Notes: generated from the letters alone by a model not told the origin. DNA of 64,000 bases from Nocardia fluminea (GCF_002846365.1 NZ_PJMW01000001.1:1240001-1304000); one strand, 5' to 3'; shown: positions 1 through 8,831, counted from the stretch's first letter. Program-made: numbers and translations.

Positions 1-1983
1 GATCGGGATGTTCTGCAGGTTCGGCTCGGTCGAGGACAGGCGACCGGTGGCGGCGATGGTCTGGTTGAACGTGGTGTGCACCCGGCCGTCGTCGGAGACC
101 GACTTGAGCAGGCCGTCGACGGTCACCTTGAGCCGGGTCGCGTCGCGGTGGGCCAGCAGGTGTTCCAGGAACGCGTGGCCGGTCTTCTCGAACAGCGATT
201 CCAGCGCGTCGGCGTCGGTGGTGTAGCCGGTCTTGGTGCGCTTGGTCTTCGGCATGTCGAGCTCGTCGAACAGCACCACCTGCAACTGCTTGGGTGAGCC
301 GAGGTTGATCTGCTTGCCGATCACCTCGTACGCGGAGTTCGCGGCCTCGGTGACGCGGTCGGCGAACTGCTGCTGGAGGTTCTCGAGCTGGGGCACGTCG
401 ACCGCGATGCCCGCTTCCTCCAGCTGCCCGAGCACGCCGAGCAGCGGCAACTCCATCTCGGTGAGCAGCGGGGTCGATTCGATGGCTTCGAGTTCGGTGT
501 CCAGGGCGACGGCGAGGTCCGCGACCGCGCGGGCGCGCAGCATCTCCTCCCGGGCGATATCGGCGGCGACGGTGTCCTCGTCGTCGAGCAGGGAGAGCTG
601 GCCGGTGTCGCCGGTCTCGACGCGCAGTTCGCGCTTGAGGTAGCGCAGGGACAGATCGTCGAGGTTGAAGCTGCGCTGCCCGGGGCGGACCAGGTAGGCC
701 GACAGCGCGGTATCGGTGGTGAGACCGCCCAGGGTGAAGCCGCGCCCGCGCAGCGCGTGCCCGGCGGACTTGGCCTCGTGCAGCGCCTTGGGCACCGCGG
801 GGTCGGCCAGCCACGCGGCCAGTGCCGTCTCGTCCTCGGGAGTGAGGACGCTCAGATCGATGTAGCCGCCCTCCCCGTCGGCGGCGGCGATCGCCAGGGC
901 CCGCGCGTCGCCGTGTACCGGCGTTCCGGTCCCGACAATCGAGAGACCATGGCGCACACCGGCTTTCGCGTGCTCGGCCAGCCAGTCGGCGACCGCGCCG
1001 TGCTCGAGGGCGCCACCGCTGATCTCGAAACCCGACTCCGCTTCGGGCTCGGGCGAACCGAGCGTGTCGAACAGCCGGTCACGCAGCACCCGGAACTCGA
1101 GGTCGTCGAAGAGCTGATGGATCTTGTCGCGGTCCCACGGCGCCTTGATCAGCTGGTCGGGGGTGTAGGCCAGCGGCACCTCGCGCACCATCTCGGTGAG
1201 CTGACGGTTGAGCACCACACTCGACAGGTTCGCCCGCAAGGAGTCGCCGACCTTGCCCTTCACCTGATCGACGCGGTCGACCAGGGTGGCGAGGTCGCCG
1301 TATTCGCGGATCCACTTGGCCGCGGTCTTCTCCCCCACCCCGGGAATGCCGGGCAGATTGTCGCTCGGATCGCCGCGGAGGGCCGCGTAGTCGGGGTACT
1401 GCGCGGGGGTGAGGCCGTACTTGGCCTCCACCTCGGCCGGGGTGAACCGGGTGAGGTCGGAGACGCCCTTCTTCGGGTAGAGCACGGTGACGTCGTCGTT
1501 GACCAGCTGGATCGCGTCGCGGTCGCCGGTGACGATGAGGACCCGGTAGCCCTGGGCCATCGCCTGGGTGGTGAGCGTGGCGATCACGTCGTCGGCCTCG
1601 TAGCCGTCGATGGCCATCACCGGAATGCCCATGGCGCCGAGCACGTCCTTGGTGAGTTCGACCTGCCCACGGAACTCGTCGGGGGTGGCGCTGCGATTGG
1701 CCTTGTACTCCGGGTACGCCTCGGTGCGGAAGGTCTTGCGCGACACGTCGAACGCCGCGGCCACATGGCTGGGCTTCTCGTCGCGCAGCAGATTGATCAG
1801 CATCGAGGTGAACCCGTACACCGCGTTGGTGGTCTGACCCGTGACGGTCTTGAAGTTCTCCGCCGGTAGCGCGAAGAACGCGCGATAGGCGATCGAATGC
1901 CCGTCCAGCAGCAGCAGCGTAGGCCGCTCGCTGTCGGGGGCAGTGGTCGTAGTCGATGCCTGCGCAGTCGTCGGTGAACTCAC
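1..1983 (-). CDS. polA: DNA polymerase I (5' part; C-terminus lies outside the window)
   Basis: DNA polymerase I fills gaps and removes RNA primers during replication and repair. The reading frame is open from a GTG at 1983 to the window edge, giving 661 codons. The N-terminal 5'-nuclease domain is clear (LLLLDGHSIAYRAFFALP near residue 20, then VTGDRDAIQLV and a helix-hairpin-helix segment with GDPSDNLPGIPGVGEKTA). The middle 3'-5' exonuclease-like domain shows no DxE motif, as is usual for actinobacterial PolA, so proofreading is probably absent. The polymerase domain begins near residue 540, and the visible part ends in NLQNIPI, the start of a conserved polymerase motif. About a third of the protein, with the catalytic Asp residues, is missing only because the window ends. 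The start is one of several possible, because the N-terminal Thr/Ala-rich stretch is not conserved. Confidence 0.95.
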   Translation of the reverse strand, partial: MSSPTTAQASTTTTAPDSERPTLLLLDGHSIAYRAFFALPAENFKTVTGQTTNAVYGFTSMLINLLRDEKPSHVAAAFDVSRKTFRTEAYPEYKANRSATPDEFRGQVELTKDVLGAMGIPVMAIDGYEADDVIATLTTQAMAQGYRVLIVTGDRDAIQLVNDDVTVLYPKKGVSDLTRFTPAEVEAKYGLTPAQYPDYAALRGDPSDNLPGIPGVGEKTAAKWIREYGDLATLVDRVDQVKGKVGDSLRANLSSVVLNRQLTEMVREVPLAYTPDQLIKAPWDRDKIHQLFDDLEFRVLRDRLFDTLGSPEPEAESGFEISGGALEHGAVADWLAEHAKAGVRHGLSIVGTGTPVHGDARALAIAAADGEGGYIDLSVLTPEDETALAAWLADPAVPKALHEAKSAGHALRGRGFTLGGLTTDTALSAYLVRPGQRSFNLDDLSLRYLKRELRVETGDTGQLSLLDDEDTVAADIAREEMLRARAVADLAVALDTELEAIESTPLLTEMELPLLGVLGQLEEAGIAVDVPQLENLQQQFADRVTEAANSAYEVIGKQINLGSPKQLQVVLFDELDMPKTKRTKTGYTTDADALESLFEKTGHAFLEHLLAHRDATRLKVTVDGLLKSVSDDGRVHTTFNQTIAATGRLSSTEPNLQNIPI

Positions 1984-2046
1984 CCGACAGAGTCTAGGCA
2001 CCCCCACCGACAGCAACCGTGGCGGCTCGCACCCCGAAAAGCGGAA

Positions 2047-2087
2047 CGGCCCCCCGGTGTGCTCGAAGCGAGCGCATCAGGGGGCCG
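2047..2087 (-). terminator. Terminator-like hairpin after the livGF fusion
   Basis: An 8-bp perfect inverted repeat (CGGCCCCC at 2047-2054, GGGGGCCG at 2080-2087) encloses a second small stem (GCTCG AAG CGAGC). It lies about 20 bp past the livGF stop. On the minus strand it is followed by a T-rich stretch (TTCCGCTTTTCG), which fits an intrinsic terminator between the liv operon and polA. Confidence 0.6.
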
Positions 2088-2105
2088 GGTCGTGCCGAGC
2101 AGGGG

Positions 2106-3899
2106 TCAATCGACGCCGAGATAGGCCGACATCACCGCCGGGTCGGTGAGCAACGCGGCACCCGGGCCGGACTTGGTGACCTCGCCGGTTTCCAGGATGT
2201 AGGCGCGATCACTGCGGGTCAGGGCCTGTTGGGCGTTCTGCTCCACGAGCAGCACGGTGGTGCCCTGCCGGTTGATCTCGCTGATGATCCGGAAGATCTG
2301 CTGGATCACCATGGGAGCCAGACCCATCGAAGGTTCGTCGAGCAGCAGCAGCTTCGGCCGGGCCATGAGGGCACGGCCGATGGCGAGCATCTGCTGTTCG
2401 CCGCCCGACATCGTGCCGCCGACCTGCTTGCGGCGTTCGGCCAGGCGGGGGAACAGTTCGAAGACCCAGTCCAGGGTCTGCTGGTATTCGGTCTTCTTCT
2501 CGAAGGGCCTGCCGTAGCAACCCATGTCGAGGTTCTCCGCGACCGTCATACCCGGGAACACACCGCGCCCCTCCGGGGCCTGGATGAGACCCTCGACCAC
2601 CCGATCGTGCGCTTTCATCGTGGTGATGTCTTTGCCCTGGAACAGGATTCGGCCCGAAGTGAGCGGCAGCAGGCCCGACATCGCCCGCATGGTCGTGGTC
2701 TTGCCCGCGCCGTTGGCACCGAGCAACGTCACCAGTTCACCCTGGGCGACCGAGAGCGAGATACCGTGCAGCGCCTCGATCCGGCCGTAGTTCACGACCA
2801 TGTCCTGGACCTCGAGCAACGGCGCCGCGGTCTCGACCACGGCCCGCGGCTCGTCCCGCGATCGCACCACCACGGCGTCCGCGTCCGGCGTCGGGGTCGC
2901 CCCCGCCTCCGCGGCGGCCACCGATCCCTCGCGCACCTGTTCGACCGTGTCCGCGTCGGGCACGCCGAGGTAGGCCGCGATCACCGCCGGGTCCTCGCGC
3001 ACCTCGGTGGGCAGGCCGTCGGCGATCTTGCGCCCGAACTCCAGCACCACGATCCGGTCGGTCACGCCCATCACCAGGCGCATGTCGTGCTCGATGAGCA
3101 GCACGGTGTAGCCGTCGTCGCGGATCTTGCGGATCAGATCCATCAGCGCCGACTTCTCGCTGGGATTGAAGCCGGCGGCCGGCTCGTCGAGGCACAGCAG
3201 CTTGGGTTCGGTGGCGAGCGCCCGCGCGATCTCGAGCCTGCGCTGATCGCCGTAGGACAGATTGCGGGCCTTCTCCACCGCGCGCGGTGCGATACCGACG
3301 AACTCGAGCAGCGCCATGCCGCGTTCGATGGCATCCCGCTCCTCGCGCCGGAACTTCGGCGTGCGGAACACCGCGCCGGGCACCGAGGTGGTGTGGCGCG
3401 CATCGGTGCCGACGACCACGTTCTCCAGCGCCGTCATCTCGCCGAACAACCGCACGTTCTGGAACGTGCGCGCGATACCCATCCGGGTGATCTCGTTGCG
3501 TTTGGTCTTGGCCAGCGGCTGACCGTCGAAGTGCACGCTGCCCGACGCGGGCTTGTACACACCGGTGATCGCGTTGAAGCAGGTGGTCTTGCCCGCGCCG
3601 TTGGGGCCGATCAGACCGAGGATCTCGCCGCGGCGGATCTCGAAACTGACCCCGTCCAACGCGGTCAGACCACCGAACTTGACGGTCAGACCATCCGTGC
3701 GCAGCAGTGGCTCGCCCACCGCCGTGTCGATCTCACGGTGCGGGGCGACCACCTCGGCGACGGTCTCGGCATCGGCGAGTTCGGGCATCACCGCGGTGAC
3801 GTCGACCTCGCCCGTCGGCTCGACCTCGGGCGGCGGCTGGTAGCCGGCCTTCATGTCTTCGTTGTCGTACAGCGCGTCTCCCGCGCCCGGCCCCGTCAT
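2106..3899 (-). CDS. Fused LivG-LivF ABC transporter ATPase
   Basis: A single 597-residue protein carries both ATPases of a branched-chain amino-acid (HAAT family) importer, which normally are two genes. Residues 1-64 are an acidic N-terminal tail. Residues 65-313 are LivG-like, with Walker A GPNGAGKTT at 98-106, signature LSYGDQ at 214-219 and Walker B LLCLDEP at 234-240. Residues 314-358 form an Ala/Asp/Val-rich linker. Residues 359-597 are LivF-like, with Walker A GANGAGKTT at 394-402, signature MSGGEQQ at 497-503 and Walker B LLLLDEP at 517-523. Both sites look intact. The start overlaps the livM stop by 4 bp, so the fused ATPase is translationally coupled to the permease. It should work at the inner face of the membrane with the LivH and LivM subunits. 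The substrate is inferred from family only; leucine, isoleucine, valine, or amides and urea are possible. Confidence 0.93.
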   Translation of the reverse strand: MTGPGAGDALYDNEDMKAGYQPPPEVEPTGEVDVTAVMPELADAETVAEVVAPHREIDTAVGEPLLRTDGLTVKFGGLTALDGVSFEIRRGEILGLIGPNGAGKTTCFNAITGVYKPASGSVHFDGQPLAKTKRNEITRMGIARTFQNVRLFGEMTALENVVVGTDARHTTSVPGAVFRTPKFRREERDAIERGMALLEFVGIAPRAVEKARNLSYGDQRRLEIARALATEPKLLCLDEPAAGFNPSEKSALMDLIRKIRDDGYTVLLIEHDMRLVMGVTDRIVVLEFGRKIADGLPTEVREDPAVIAAYLGVPDADTVEQVREGSVAAAEAGATPTPDADAVVVRSRDEPRAVVETAAPLLEVQDMVVNYGRIEALHGISLSVAQGELVTLLGANGAGKTTTMRAMSGLLPLTSGRILFQGKDITTMKAHDRVVEGLIQAPEGRGVFPGMTVAENLDMGCYGRPFEKKTEYQQTLDWVFELFPRLAERRKQVGGTMSGGEQQMLAIGRALMARPKLLLLDEPSMGLAPMVIQQIFRIISEINRQGTTVLLVEQNAQQALTRSDRAYILETGEVTKSGPGAALLTDPAVMSAYLGVD

Positions 3900-5320
3900 C
3901 GCCCTGCTCCGATCGATTCGGCCGCCGGCTTGCGCACGACCGCCTGGTACACCTGTCTGCCGTAGGCGAGCAGCTTCTGCCGGACCGGGAACAGACCCTG
4001 TGGCCGCAGAATCATCATTACCACGAGCGCGATGCCGAAGTAGAGGTACTTCAGGTCACCGAGGTTCTGGGCGCCGCCCGGACGGAACAGCAACACGCTG
4101 CCGAACAGCAGCAAGCCGAAGATCACCGCGACGATCGACACACCGATCACCGCCCGCCGTACCCAGGTGGCCAGCGCATCCTTCTTCCACCGCCACAGCA
4201 ACCACAGCCCGATCAGCATCGCGACGTCGAGGCCGAGCAACAGGTAGCCGGTCGACTCGCTGGACACCAGCTGCACCGACTGCAACCGCATCGGCAGGTA
4301 GGCGATGAGGAACGCGCCGACGATCACGCCGAGCTTGTTGCCCGAACCACCGAGCACCACCGCGCACAGGAACAGCATCGACAAGATGATGTCGAACTGT
4401 TTGGGATTCACGTAGGTCACCTGACCGGCGTACATCGCGCCGGACAGACCGCCGACCGAGGCGCCGATCACGAACGCCCACAGCTTGAACTTGAAGGTCG
4501 GCACGCCCATGATCTCGGCGGCGTCCTCGTCTTCGCGGATGGCGACCCAGGAGCGGCCGACCCGGCTGCGCTCGAGATTGCCGATGATCAGCAGCACCAC
4601 GATCACGAAGACCATGCCGAGCCAGAACCACCAGGTGCCGTTGCTGGCCCGCTGGAAGGGATTCCAGCTGCTGGTGTCGCCGAGGTTGCCCGGGGAGAAG
4701 AAGCCACCGGGGTGCGCCTCGGACTCGCCGACGGTGGGGTAGGCGATCTTGGACAGCCCGAGGCTGCCGTTGGTCAGATCACCGAGGTTGTCGGCCATCA
4801 GCCGGACGATCTCACCGAAGCCCAGCGTCACGATCGCGAGGTAGTCACCGCGCAGGCGCAGGGTCGGCGCGCCGAGGATCAGGCCGGCCAGCGCGGTCAG
4901 CGCGATCGCGATCGGCAGGCAGGCCACCCACGCCCAGCCGGGTTGCAGCCAGCCGCCGTCGGTCTGGTTCCACGGACTGTTCGGGCTGGTCAACAGGCCG
5001 ACGGTATAGGCGCCGACGGCGTAGAAGCCGACATAGCCGAGGTCGAGCAGTCCGGCCTGGCCGACCACCACGTTCAAGCCGATGGCGATCAGCGCGTACA
5101 TGGCGAACTGCGCCATCACACCACCGAAGCTCACGCCCGGGGTGTCGAGCAGCGGCGGCGGGAACAGCGGCATCAGCGCGAGCAAGGCGATGATCGGCAC
5201 GCCGACGGCCCACTGGGCCGGCCGCGAGAGCCCGTCCCACCAGGCCCGGATCGCGTCGCCGATGCCACGTCGATCCTGCTGCGCGACAGGCGCTTTCGGA
5301 GTCTTGGTCAGGTCTGTCAT
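3896..5320 (-). CDS. livM: Branched-chain amino-acid-type ABC permease LivM
   Basis: The 474-residue integral membrane permease is the LivM half of the first liv importer. Many hydrophobic helices are visible, with the family motif of glycines around GLNVVVGQAGLLDLGYVGFY and the cytoplasmic coupling loop SWVAIREDEDAAEIMGV. It is longer than most LivM proteins (about 300-420 residues) because of an N-terminal cytoplasmic tail and an extra hydrophobic pair near the C-terminus followed by the RPQGLFP motif. The ATG start overlaps the end of livH by 4 bp, and its own stop overlaps the fused ATPase. It moves the substrate delivered by LivK across the membrane together with LivH. Confidence 0.93.
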   Translation of the reverse strand: MTDLTKTPKAPVAQQDRRGIGDAIRAWWDGLSRPAQWAVGVPIIALLALMPLFPPPLLDTPGVSFGGVMAQFAMYALIAIGLNVVVGQAGLLDLGYVGFYAVGAYTVGLLTSPNSPWNQTDGGWLQPGWAWVACLPIAIALTALAGLILGAPTLRLRGDYLAIVTLGFGEIVRLMADNLGDLTNGSLGLSKIAYPTVGESEAHPGGFFSPGNLGDTSSWNPFQRASNGTWWFWLGMVFVIVVLLIIGNLERSRVGRSWVAIREDEDAAEIMGVPTFKFKLWAFVIGASVGGLSGAMYAGQVTYVNPKQFDIILSMLFLCAVVLGGSGNKLGVIVGAFLIAYLPMRLQSVQLVSSESTGYLLLGLDVAMLIGLWLLWRWKKDALATWVRRAVIGVSIVAVIFGLLLFGSVLLFRPGGAQNLGDLKYLYFGIALVVMMILRPQGLFPVRQKLLAYGRQVYQAVVRKPAAESIGAGR

Positions 5321-6354
5321 GCGCGTGCCCTCCCCAGGCTCTCGCCGAGGATGCCGGTCGGGCGGAACATCAGCACGGTCACCAGCAGCACGAACGCGAC
5401 CACGTCACGCCATTCGGTGCCGAACAGGATCTGCCCGTACTGCTCGGCCACGCCGAGGATCAACCCGCCGAGCAGCGCGCCGCGCAGGTTGCCGATGCCG
5501 CCGAGCACCGCGGCGCTGAACGCCTTGATACCGAGGATGAATCCGCCGGAGAAGATGATGCCGGTGGGAATGTAGAGCGTGTACAACATCGCGGCCGCGC
5601 CCGCCAGCAGACCGCCGATGAGGAACGTCAGCACGATCACCCGCTCGCGCGAGACACCCATGAGGGTGGCGGTGTCGGGGTCCTGGGCGACCGCGCGGAT
5701 GGCACGGCCGAACTTGGTTCTGTTGATGACGATCTCGGTGGTGATCGCGAGCACGACGGCCGAGGCGATGATCACCAGCGCCACATTGGTGACCTGCGCG
5801 CCGAGGAAGCTGAACTGCACCTTCGGCTCCACGAGCCGGATACCGGTCTGGGCGTTGGAGCCGCCGAGGCCCGGCTTGATCTTGGGCAGGATGTAGTGCA
5901 CGAACTCCTGGATCACGAACGACATGCCGATCGCGGTGATCAGGAAGGCCAGCGGTTTCGCGCCGCGCTTGCGCAGCGGCCGGTACGCGACTCGTTCGAG
6001 CCCCACCGCCGCGATGCCCGAGACGAGCATGCCGAACAGCATCGCCAAGCCCAGATACAGAACCGTCAGCCCGACACCCTGGGAATACACGTTGCCGCTG
6101 GGCGCGAAGCCGAGCAGTTCCAGTCCCACGTAGGTGCCGAACATGCCGAGCATGAAGATCTCGGAGTGGGCGAAGTTGATCAATCGGAGCACGCCGTAGA
6201 CCAGCGTGTAGCCGACAGCGACCAGAGCGTAGATCGAGCCGTAGGTGAGGCCGTCGACGGTCAATCGCCAGAACTGGTCGATCACCCCGGAGACGTTGAA
6301 ATCGATGGACCCCTCGGCCAACAGGGTCACACCGAGCGAAGCCGCTGATGTCAT
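5317..6354 (-). CDS. livH: Branched-chain amino-acid-type ABC permease LivH
   Basis: The 345-residue membrane permease pairs with LivM. The family signature is seen in GLTYGSIYALVAVGYTLVYGVLRLINFAHSE-type sequence near residues 33-63 and in the coupling loop AIRAVAQDPDTATLMGV. The start is placed at the ATG at 6352-6354, which has GAGAG seven bases upstream. An upstream in-frame start would include residues derived from the intercistronic hairpin and is unlikely. It is the second gene of a livK-livH-livM-livGF operon and is separated from livK by 72 bp that hold a strong stem-loop. The next gene overlaps its stop by 4 bp. Confidence 0.93.
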   Translation of the reverse strand: MTSAASLGVTLLAEGSIDFNVSGVIDQFWRLTVDGLTYGSIYALVAVGYTLVYGVLRLINFAHSEIFMLGMFGTYVGLELLGFAPSGNVYSQGVGLTVLYLGLAMLFGMLVSGIAAVGLERVAYRPLRKRGAKPLAFLITAIGMSFVIQEFVHYILPKIKPGLGGSNAQTGIRLVEPKVQFSFLGAQVTNVALVIIASAVVLAITTEIVINRTKFGRAIRAVAQDPDTATLMGVSRERVIVLTFLIGGLLAGAAAMLYTLYIPTGIIFSGGFILGIKAFSAAVLGGIGNLRGALLGGLILGVAEQYGQILFGTEWRDVVAFVLLVTVLMFRPTGILGESLGRARA

Positions 6355-6374
6355 GATTACTCTCGCGTCAGGCG

Positions 6375-6410
6375 AGCGGTGCGCGTGGCTATACAGCCAC
6401 GCGCACCGCT
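6375..6410 (-). other. Perfect 16-bp stem-loop between livK and livH
   Basis: AGCGGTGCGCGTGGCT at 6375-6390 is followed by the loop ATAC and its exact reverse complement at 6395-6410. It starts 16 bp past the livK stop and ends 21 bp before the livH start. No T-tract follows on the minus strand, so it is more likely a processing or 3'-end-stabilising element, or a partial terminator, than a full intrinsic terminator. Such elements often give more binding protein than permease. Confidence 0.75.
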
Positions 6411-6426
6411 GCACACGTCATCGGAA

Positions 6427-7650
6427 CTACTTGACCTGGTACATCCAGATCTGGATGTTGGCCAGCTCGCCGGTCTCGCCCCACTTGTACTGGCGGGCGA
6501 CACCGGTGCCGTCGTAGTTGCGGACGTAGTCGACCAGCTCGGCGCGGGTGACCTTGCCGGCATCGATGCCCTTGAGCAGGATCGTGGTCAGGTCGTAGCC
6601 CTCGACGGAGTAGACGCCGGGAGCCTGGCCGTTGAGCGCCTTGTAGTCGGCGGCGAACTTCTCCGGCGCGGGGCTGCACGGGCACGACAGCAGCGCGTCC
6701 TTGGACGAGGAACCGGCCTGACGGACGAACTCGGGATCGTTGGTGCCGTCGGCGGAAACGAAGGCCGCGGTCACGCCACCGGAACGCAGCTGCTGCACGA
6801 ACGGTGCCGCCTCGGCGTAGTAGCCGGCGTAGAAGATGGCATCGGGCTTGGCCGCGGACAGCTTCGAGACCGCTGCCGAGAAGTCCTTGTCACCTTCCTT
6901 GACGCTCGTCCCGCAGGAGGCGTCGGCCGCGGGACCCGCGGCGGTGATGAAGGCCTTCGCCAGACCGGCACCGTAGTCGGTGTTGTCCTGGACGACGCAG
7001 ATCTTCTTGAAGCCCTTCTCGCCGGTCAGGTAGTTGGCCACGGCCGGACCCTGCGAGTCGTCGTTGCCGAGGCCGCGGAAGAAGGTCTTCCAGCCGTTCT
7101 GGGTCAGCGTGGGGTTCGTGGCCGACGCCGTCAGCGTGGGCATGCCTGCCTCGCTGAGGATCTGGCCGGTCGCCTTGGTCTCGCCCGAGAAGGTCGGGCC
7201 GACCAGCGCCACGATGCTCGGGTCGGCGACGATCGTCGGGACGACCTGGCTGGCGATCTGCGGCTTGCCCTCGGTGTCGAACTGCTTCACCGAGACCTGA
7301 CAGTCCGGGTTGGCCTTGTTGTGCTGGTCGAGCGCGAGCTTCACGCCCATGATGATGTTGATGCCGAGGGCGGCGTTTCCGCCGGTCAGCGGGCCCGCCA
7401 TGCCCAGGGTCAGGGGCGCGCACTTGGCCTTGCCATCGCCTGCGGGGTCCGCGGCCGCACCGGCGTCGGTTGTCGCGACGGCCTTACCTTCGGTATCGAG
7501 CTGAACGACCGACTGGATGGAGAGATCGGTGCTGCCGCCACCGCCGCCATCCGACGACTTGTCACTGCATCCGGACAACACCAACGACGCGGCAGCTCCG
7601 ATTACCAGAACTCCCCGCGTCGACCGACTGCGCCATGTCGAACTGAGCAC
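6427..7650 (-). CDS. livK: Branched-chain amino-acid-type ABC substrate-binding lipoprotein
   Basis: The 407-residue extracytoplasmic receptor delivers substrate to LivHM. It begins with a signal peptide ending in the lipobox LVLSGC, so the mature protein should be anchored through a diacylated Cys. The body is a type-I periplasmic-binding-protein fold (PLTGGNAALGINIIMGVKLA, then VGPTFSGETKATGQIL), typical of leucine/amide/urea binding proteins. Start is a GTG at 7648-7650 with GAGGTGAG upstream. It is the first gene of the liv operon, and a GlnR-like box lies about 135 bp upstream. The ligand cannot be read from sequence. The lgt gene in this window encodes the enzyme that would lipidate it. 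Confidence 0.92.
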   Translation of the reverse strand: MLSSTWRSRSTRGVLVIGAAASLVLSGCSDKSSDGGGGGSTDLSIQSVVQLDTEGKAVATTDAGAAADPAGDGKAKCAPLTLGMAGPLTGGNAALGINIIMGVKLALDQHNKANPDCQVSVKQFDTEGKPQIASQVVPTIVADPSIVALVGPTFSGETKATGQILSEAGMPTLTASATNPTLTQNGWKTFFRGLGNDDSQGPAVANYLTGEKGFKKICVVQDNTDYGAGLAKAFITAAGPAADASCGTSVKEGDKDFSAAVSKLSAAKPDAIFYAGYYAEAAPFVQQLRSGGVTAAFVSADGTNDPEFVRQAGSSSKDALLSCPCSPAPEKFAADYKALNGQAPGVYSVEGYDLTTILLKGIDAGKVTRAELVDYVRNYDGTGVARQYKWGETGELANIQIWMYQVK

Positions 7651-7785
7651 GTCTCACCTCTATGTCCTGTGCTCCCCGGGTTCACCGAGGGGGCCGACCA
7701 CGTTCAGCCCGCAGAGAACATATCGCCGCTTTGTTAGATCCGCATCACATTCGCATCATGTCGGACGCCTCTTGTCCAGCAATAG

Positions 7786-7812
7786 TTCACATTATTGTTT
7801 CGCTTACGTAAA
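7786..7812 (-). promoter_or_regulatory. GlnR-like nitrogen-control box upstream of livK
   Basis: On the minus strand the order is TTTAC (7812-7808), six bases, GAAAC (7801-7797), six bases, GTGAA (7790-7786). This matches the actinobacterial GlnR pattern gTnAc-N6-GaAAc-N6-gTnAc in both spacing and core bases, including AC-N9-AC. It lies in an unusually A+T-rich 206-bp gap that belongs to livK alone, because the neighbouring pdtaR ends here. Inference: nitrogen limitation controls the liv operon. Confidence 0.5.
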
Positions 7813-7856
7813 CATTTTCTGCTTTCGGCCCGCGCGGCGGTAAGAGCCGAACCGAG

Positions 7857-8468
7857 TCACTGCGGGGTGAGGTTCTCCAGCACGACTTCGGCGACCGCCT
7901 TCATGGTCGTGCGGCGATCCATCGCGGTGCGCTGAATCCATTTGAAGGCTTGCGGCTCCGAGAGCCCCTGGGTCTGCATGAGCACACCCTTGGCCCGCTC
8001 GACCAGTTTGCGTGTCTCCAAACGATCCGAGAGATTCGCGACTTCTGTTTCCAGCGCGGTGATTTCGTGAAAACGACTGGCCGCGAGTTCGATCGCGGGC
8101 ACCAGATCGGATTTGGTGAACGGCTTCACGAGATAGGCCATCGCGCCGGCGTCCCGGGCGCGCTCCACGAGGTCACGCTGACTGAAAGCGGTCAGAATCA
8201 CCACGGGCGCAACACGTTTCGACGCGATCTCGGCGGCGGCGTCGATGCCGTCACGGCGGGGCATCTTCACGTCCATGATGACCAGATCGGGGCGCAGTTC
8301 CTCGGCGAGCTCCACCGCCTGCTGCCCGTCGCCCGCTTCACCGACGACGTCGTAGCCCTCTTCTTTGAGCATCTCGACGAGGTCCATCCGGATCAAGGCC
8401 TCATCCTCGGCGACGACGACCCGCTTGGCCGCGGCCTCACGCGTGGCGCCGACTGCATTCGTGCTCAT
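7857..8468 (-). CDS. pdtaR: ANTAR-domain response regulator PdtaR
   Basis: The 203-residue response regulator has a receiver domain (residues 15-130) and a C-terminal ANTAR RNA-binding domain (about 142-200). The phosphorylation Asp is D66 in VIMDVKMP, with acidic pocket E21/D22 and conserved K115 in LVKPF. ANTAR is recognised from RKLVERAKGVLM and the aromatic/Ala pattern after it. ANTAR regulators act by binding paired hairpins in mRNA leaders and preventing termination. The order matches M. tuberculosis Rv1626 (PdtaR), whose kinase PdtaS is encoded elsewhere. The start is the ATG at 8466-8468 with AGAGGGG upstream; an upstream start would add a non-conserved tail. Confidence 0.93.
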   Translation of the reverse strand: MSTNAVGATREAAAKRVVVAEDEALIRMDLVEMLKEEGYDVVGEAGDGQQAVELAEELRPDLVIMDVKMPRRDGIDAAAEIASKRVAPVVILTAFSQRDLVERARDAGAMAYLVKPFTKSDLVPAIELAASRFHEITALETEVANLSDRLETRKLVERAKGVLMQTQGLSEPQAFKWIQRTAMDRRTTMKAVAEVVLENLTPQ

Positions 8469-8632
8469 AGGTTCGACCCCTCTGGATTGGAGATGCCTGT
8501 CGATCACACCACGACTGGCGATGTAAAGAGTACCTTTCGCTTGCGCGCAGAATGCGCCTGCGATGAGATCGCGCACGCCCTGCGCCGGATACTCCCCCGC
8601 GGAGCGCGGCTACCTTCGCCGCGCTTCCGCCG

Positions 8633-8719
8633 TGGTGCCGAGTGTGGGACTCGAACCCACACGTCCTTTCGGACAACGGTTTTTGAGACCGTCGCGTCTG
8701 CCAGTTCCGCCAACCCGGC
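8633..8719 (-). tRNA. tRNA-Leu (anticodon CAA)
   Basis: The minus strand folds as a class II tRNA. The acceptor stem GCCGGGT (8719-8713) pairs with ACTCGGC (8643-8637). The anticodon stem ACGGT/ACCGT flanks the loop CTCAAAA, giving anticodon CAA. There is a long variable arm (TGTCCGAAAGGACG) and a T-arm with GGTTCGAGTCC. Discriminator A is at 8636, and CCA is encoded at 8635-8633. It decodes UUG, a rare leucine codon in such G+C-rich genomes. Confidence 0.96.
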
Positions 8720-8831
8720 GCACCGCGGTCACTATAGCGTCTCGGCGCGCCGCGAAGCCAACCGCCGGTCGAACCGCACGCCCGCCTGCCCCGTAGTACC
8801 CCGAAAGAGCACCTTGGAAGGGGCTGCGATC

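Noticed and set aside
757..1869. A 370-residue plus-strand frame opposite polA
   Set aside because: Same composition as other antisense shadows, and polA is clearly coded on the other strand.
2019..3965. A 648-residue open frame on the plus strand, antisense to livGF
   Set aside because: It is rich in His, Arg, Gly and Asp, has no recognisable motif and lies opposite a perfectly conserved ABC ATPase; long antisense frames are common in such G+C-rich DNA.
7824..7851. Possible terminator after pdtaR (TTCGGC...GCCGAA)
   Set aside because: Only 6 bp of stem with a long loop, so it is weak evidence.
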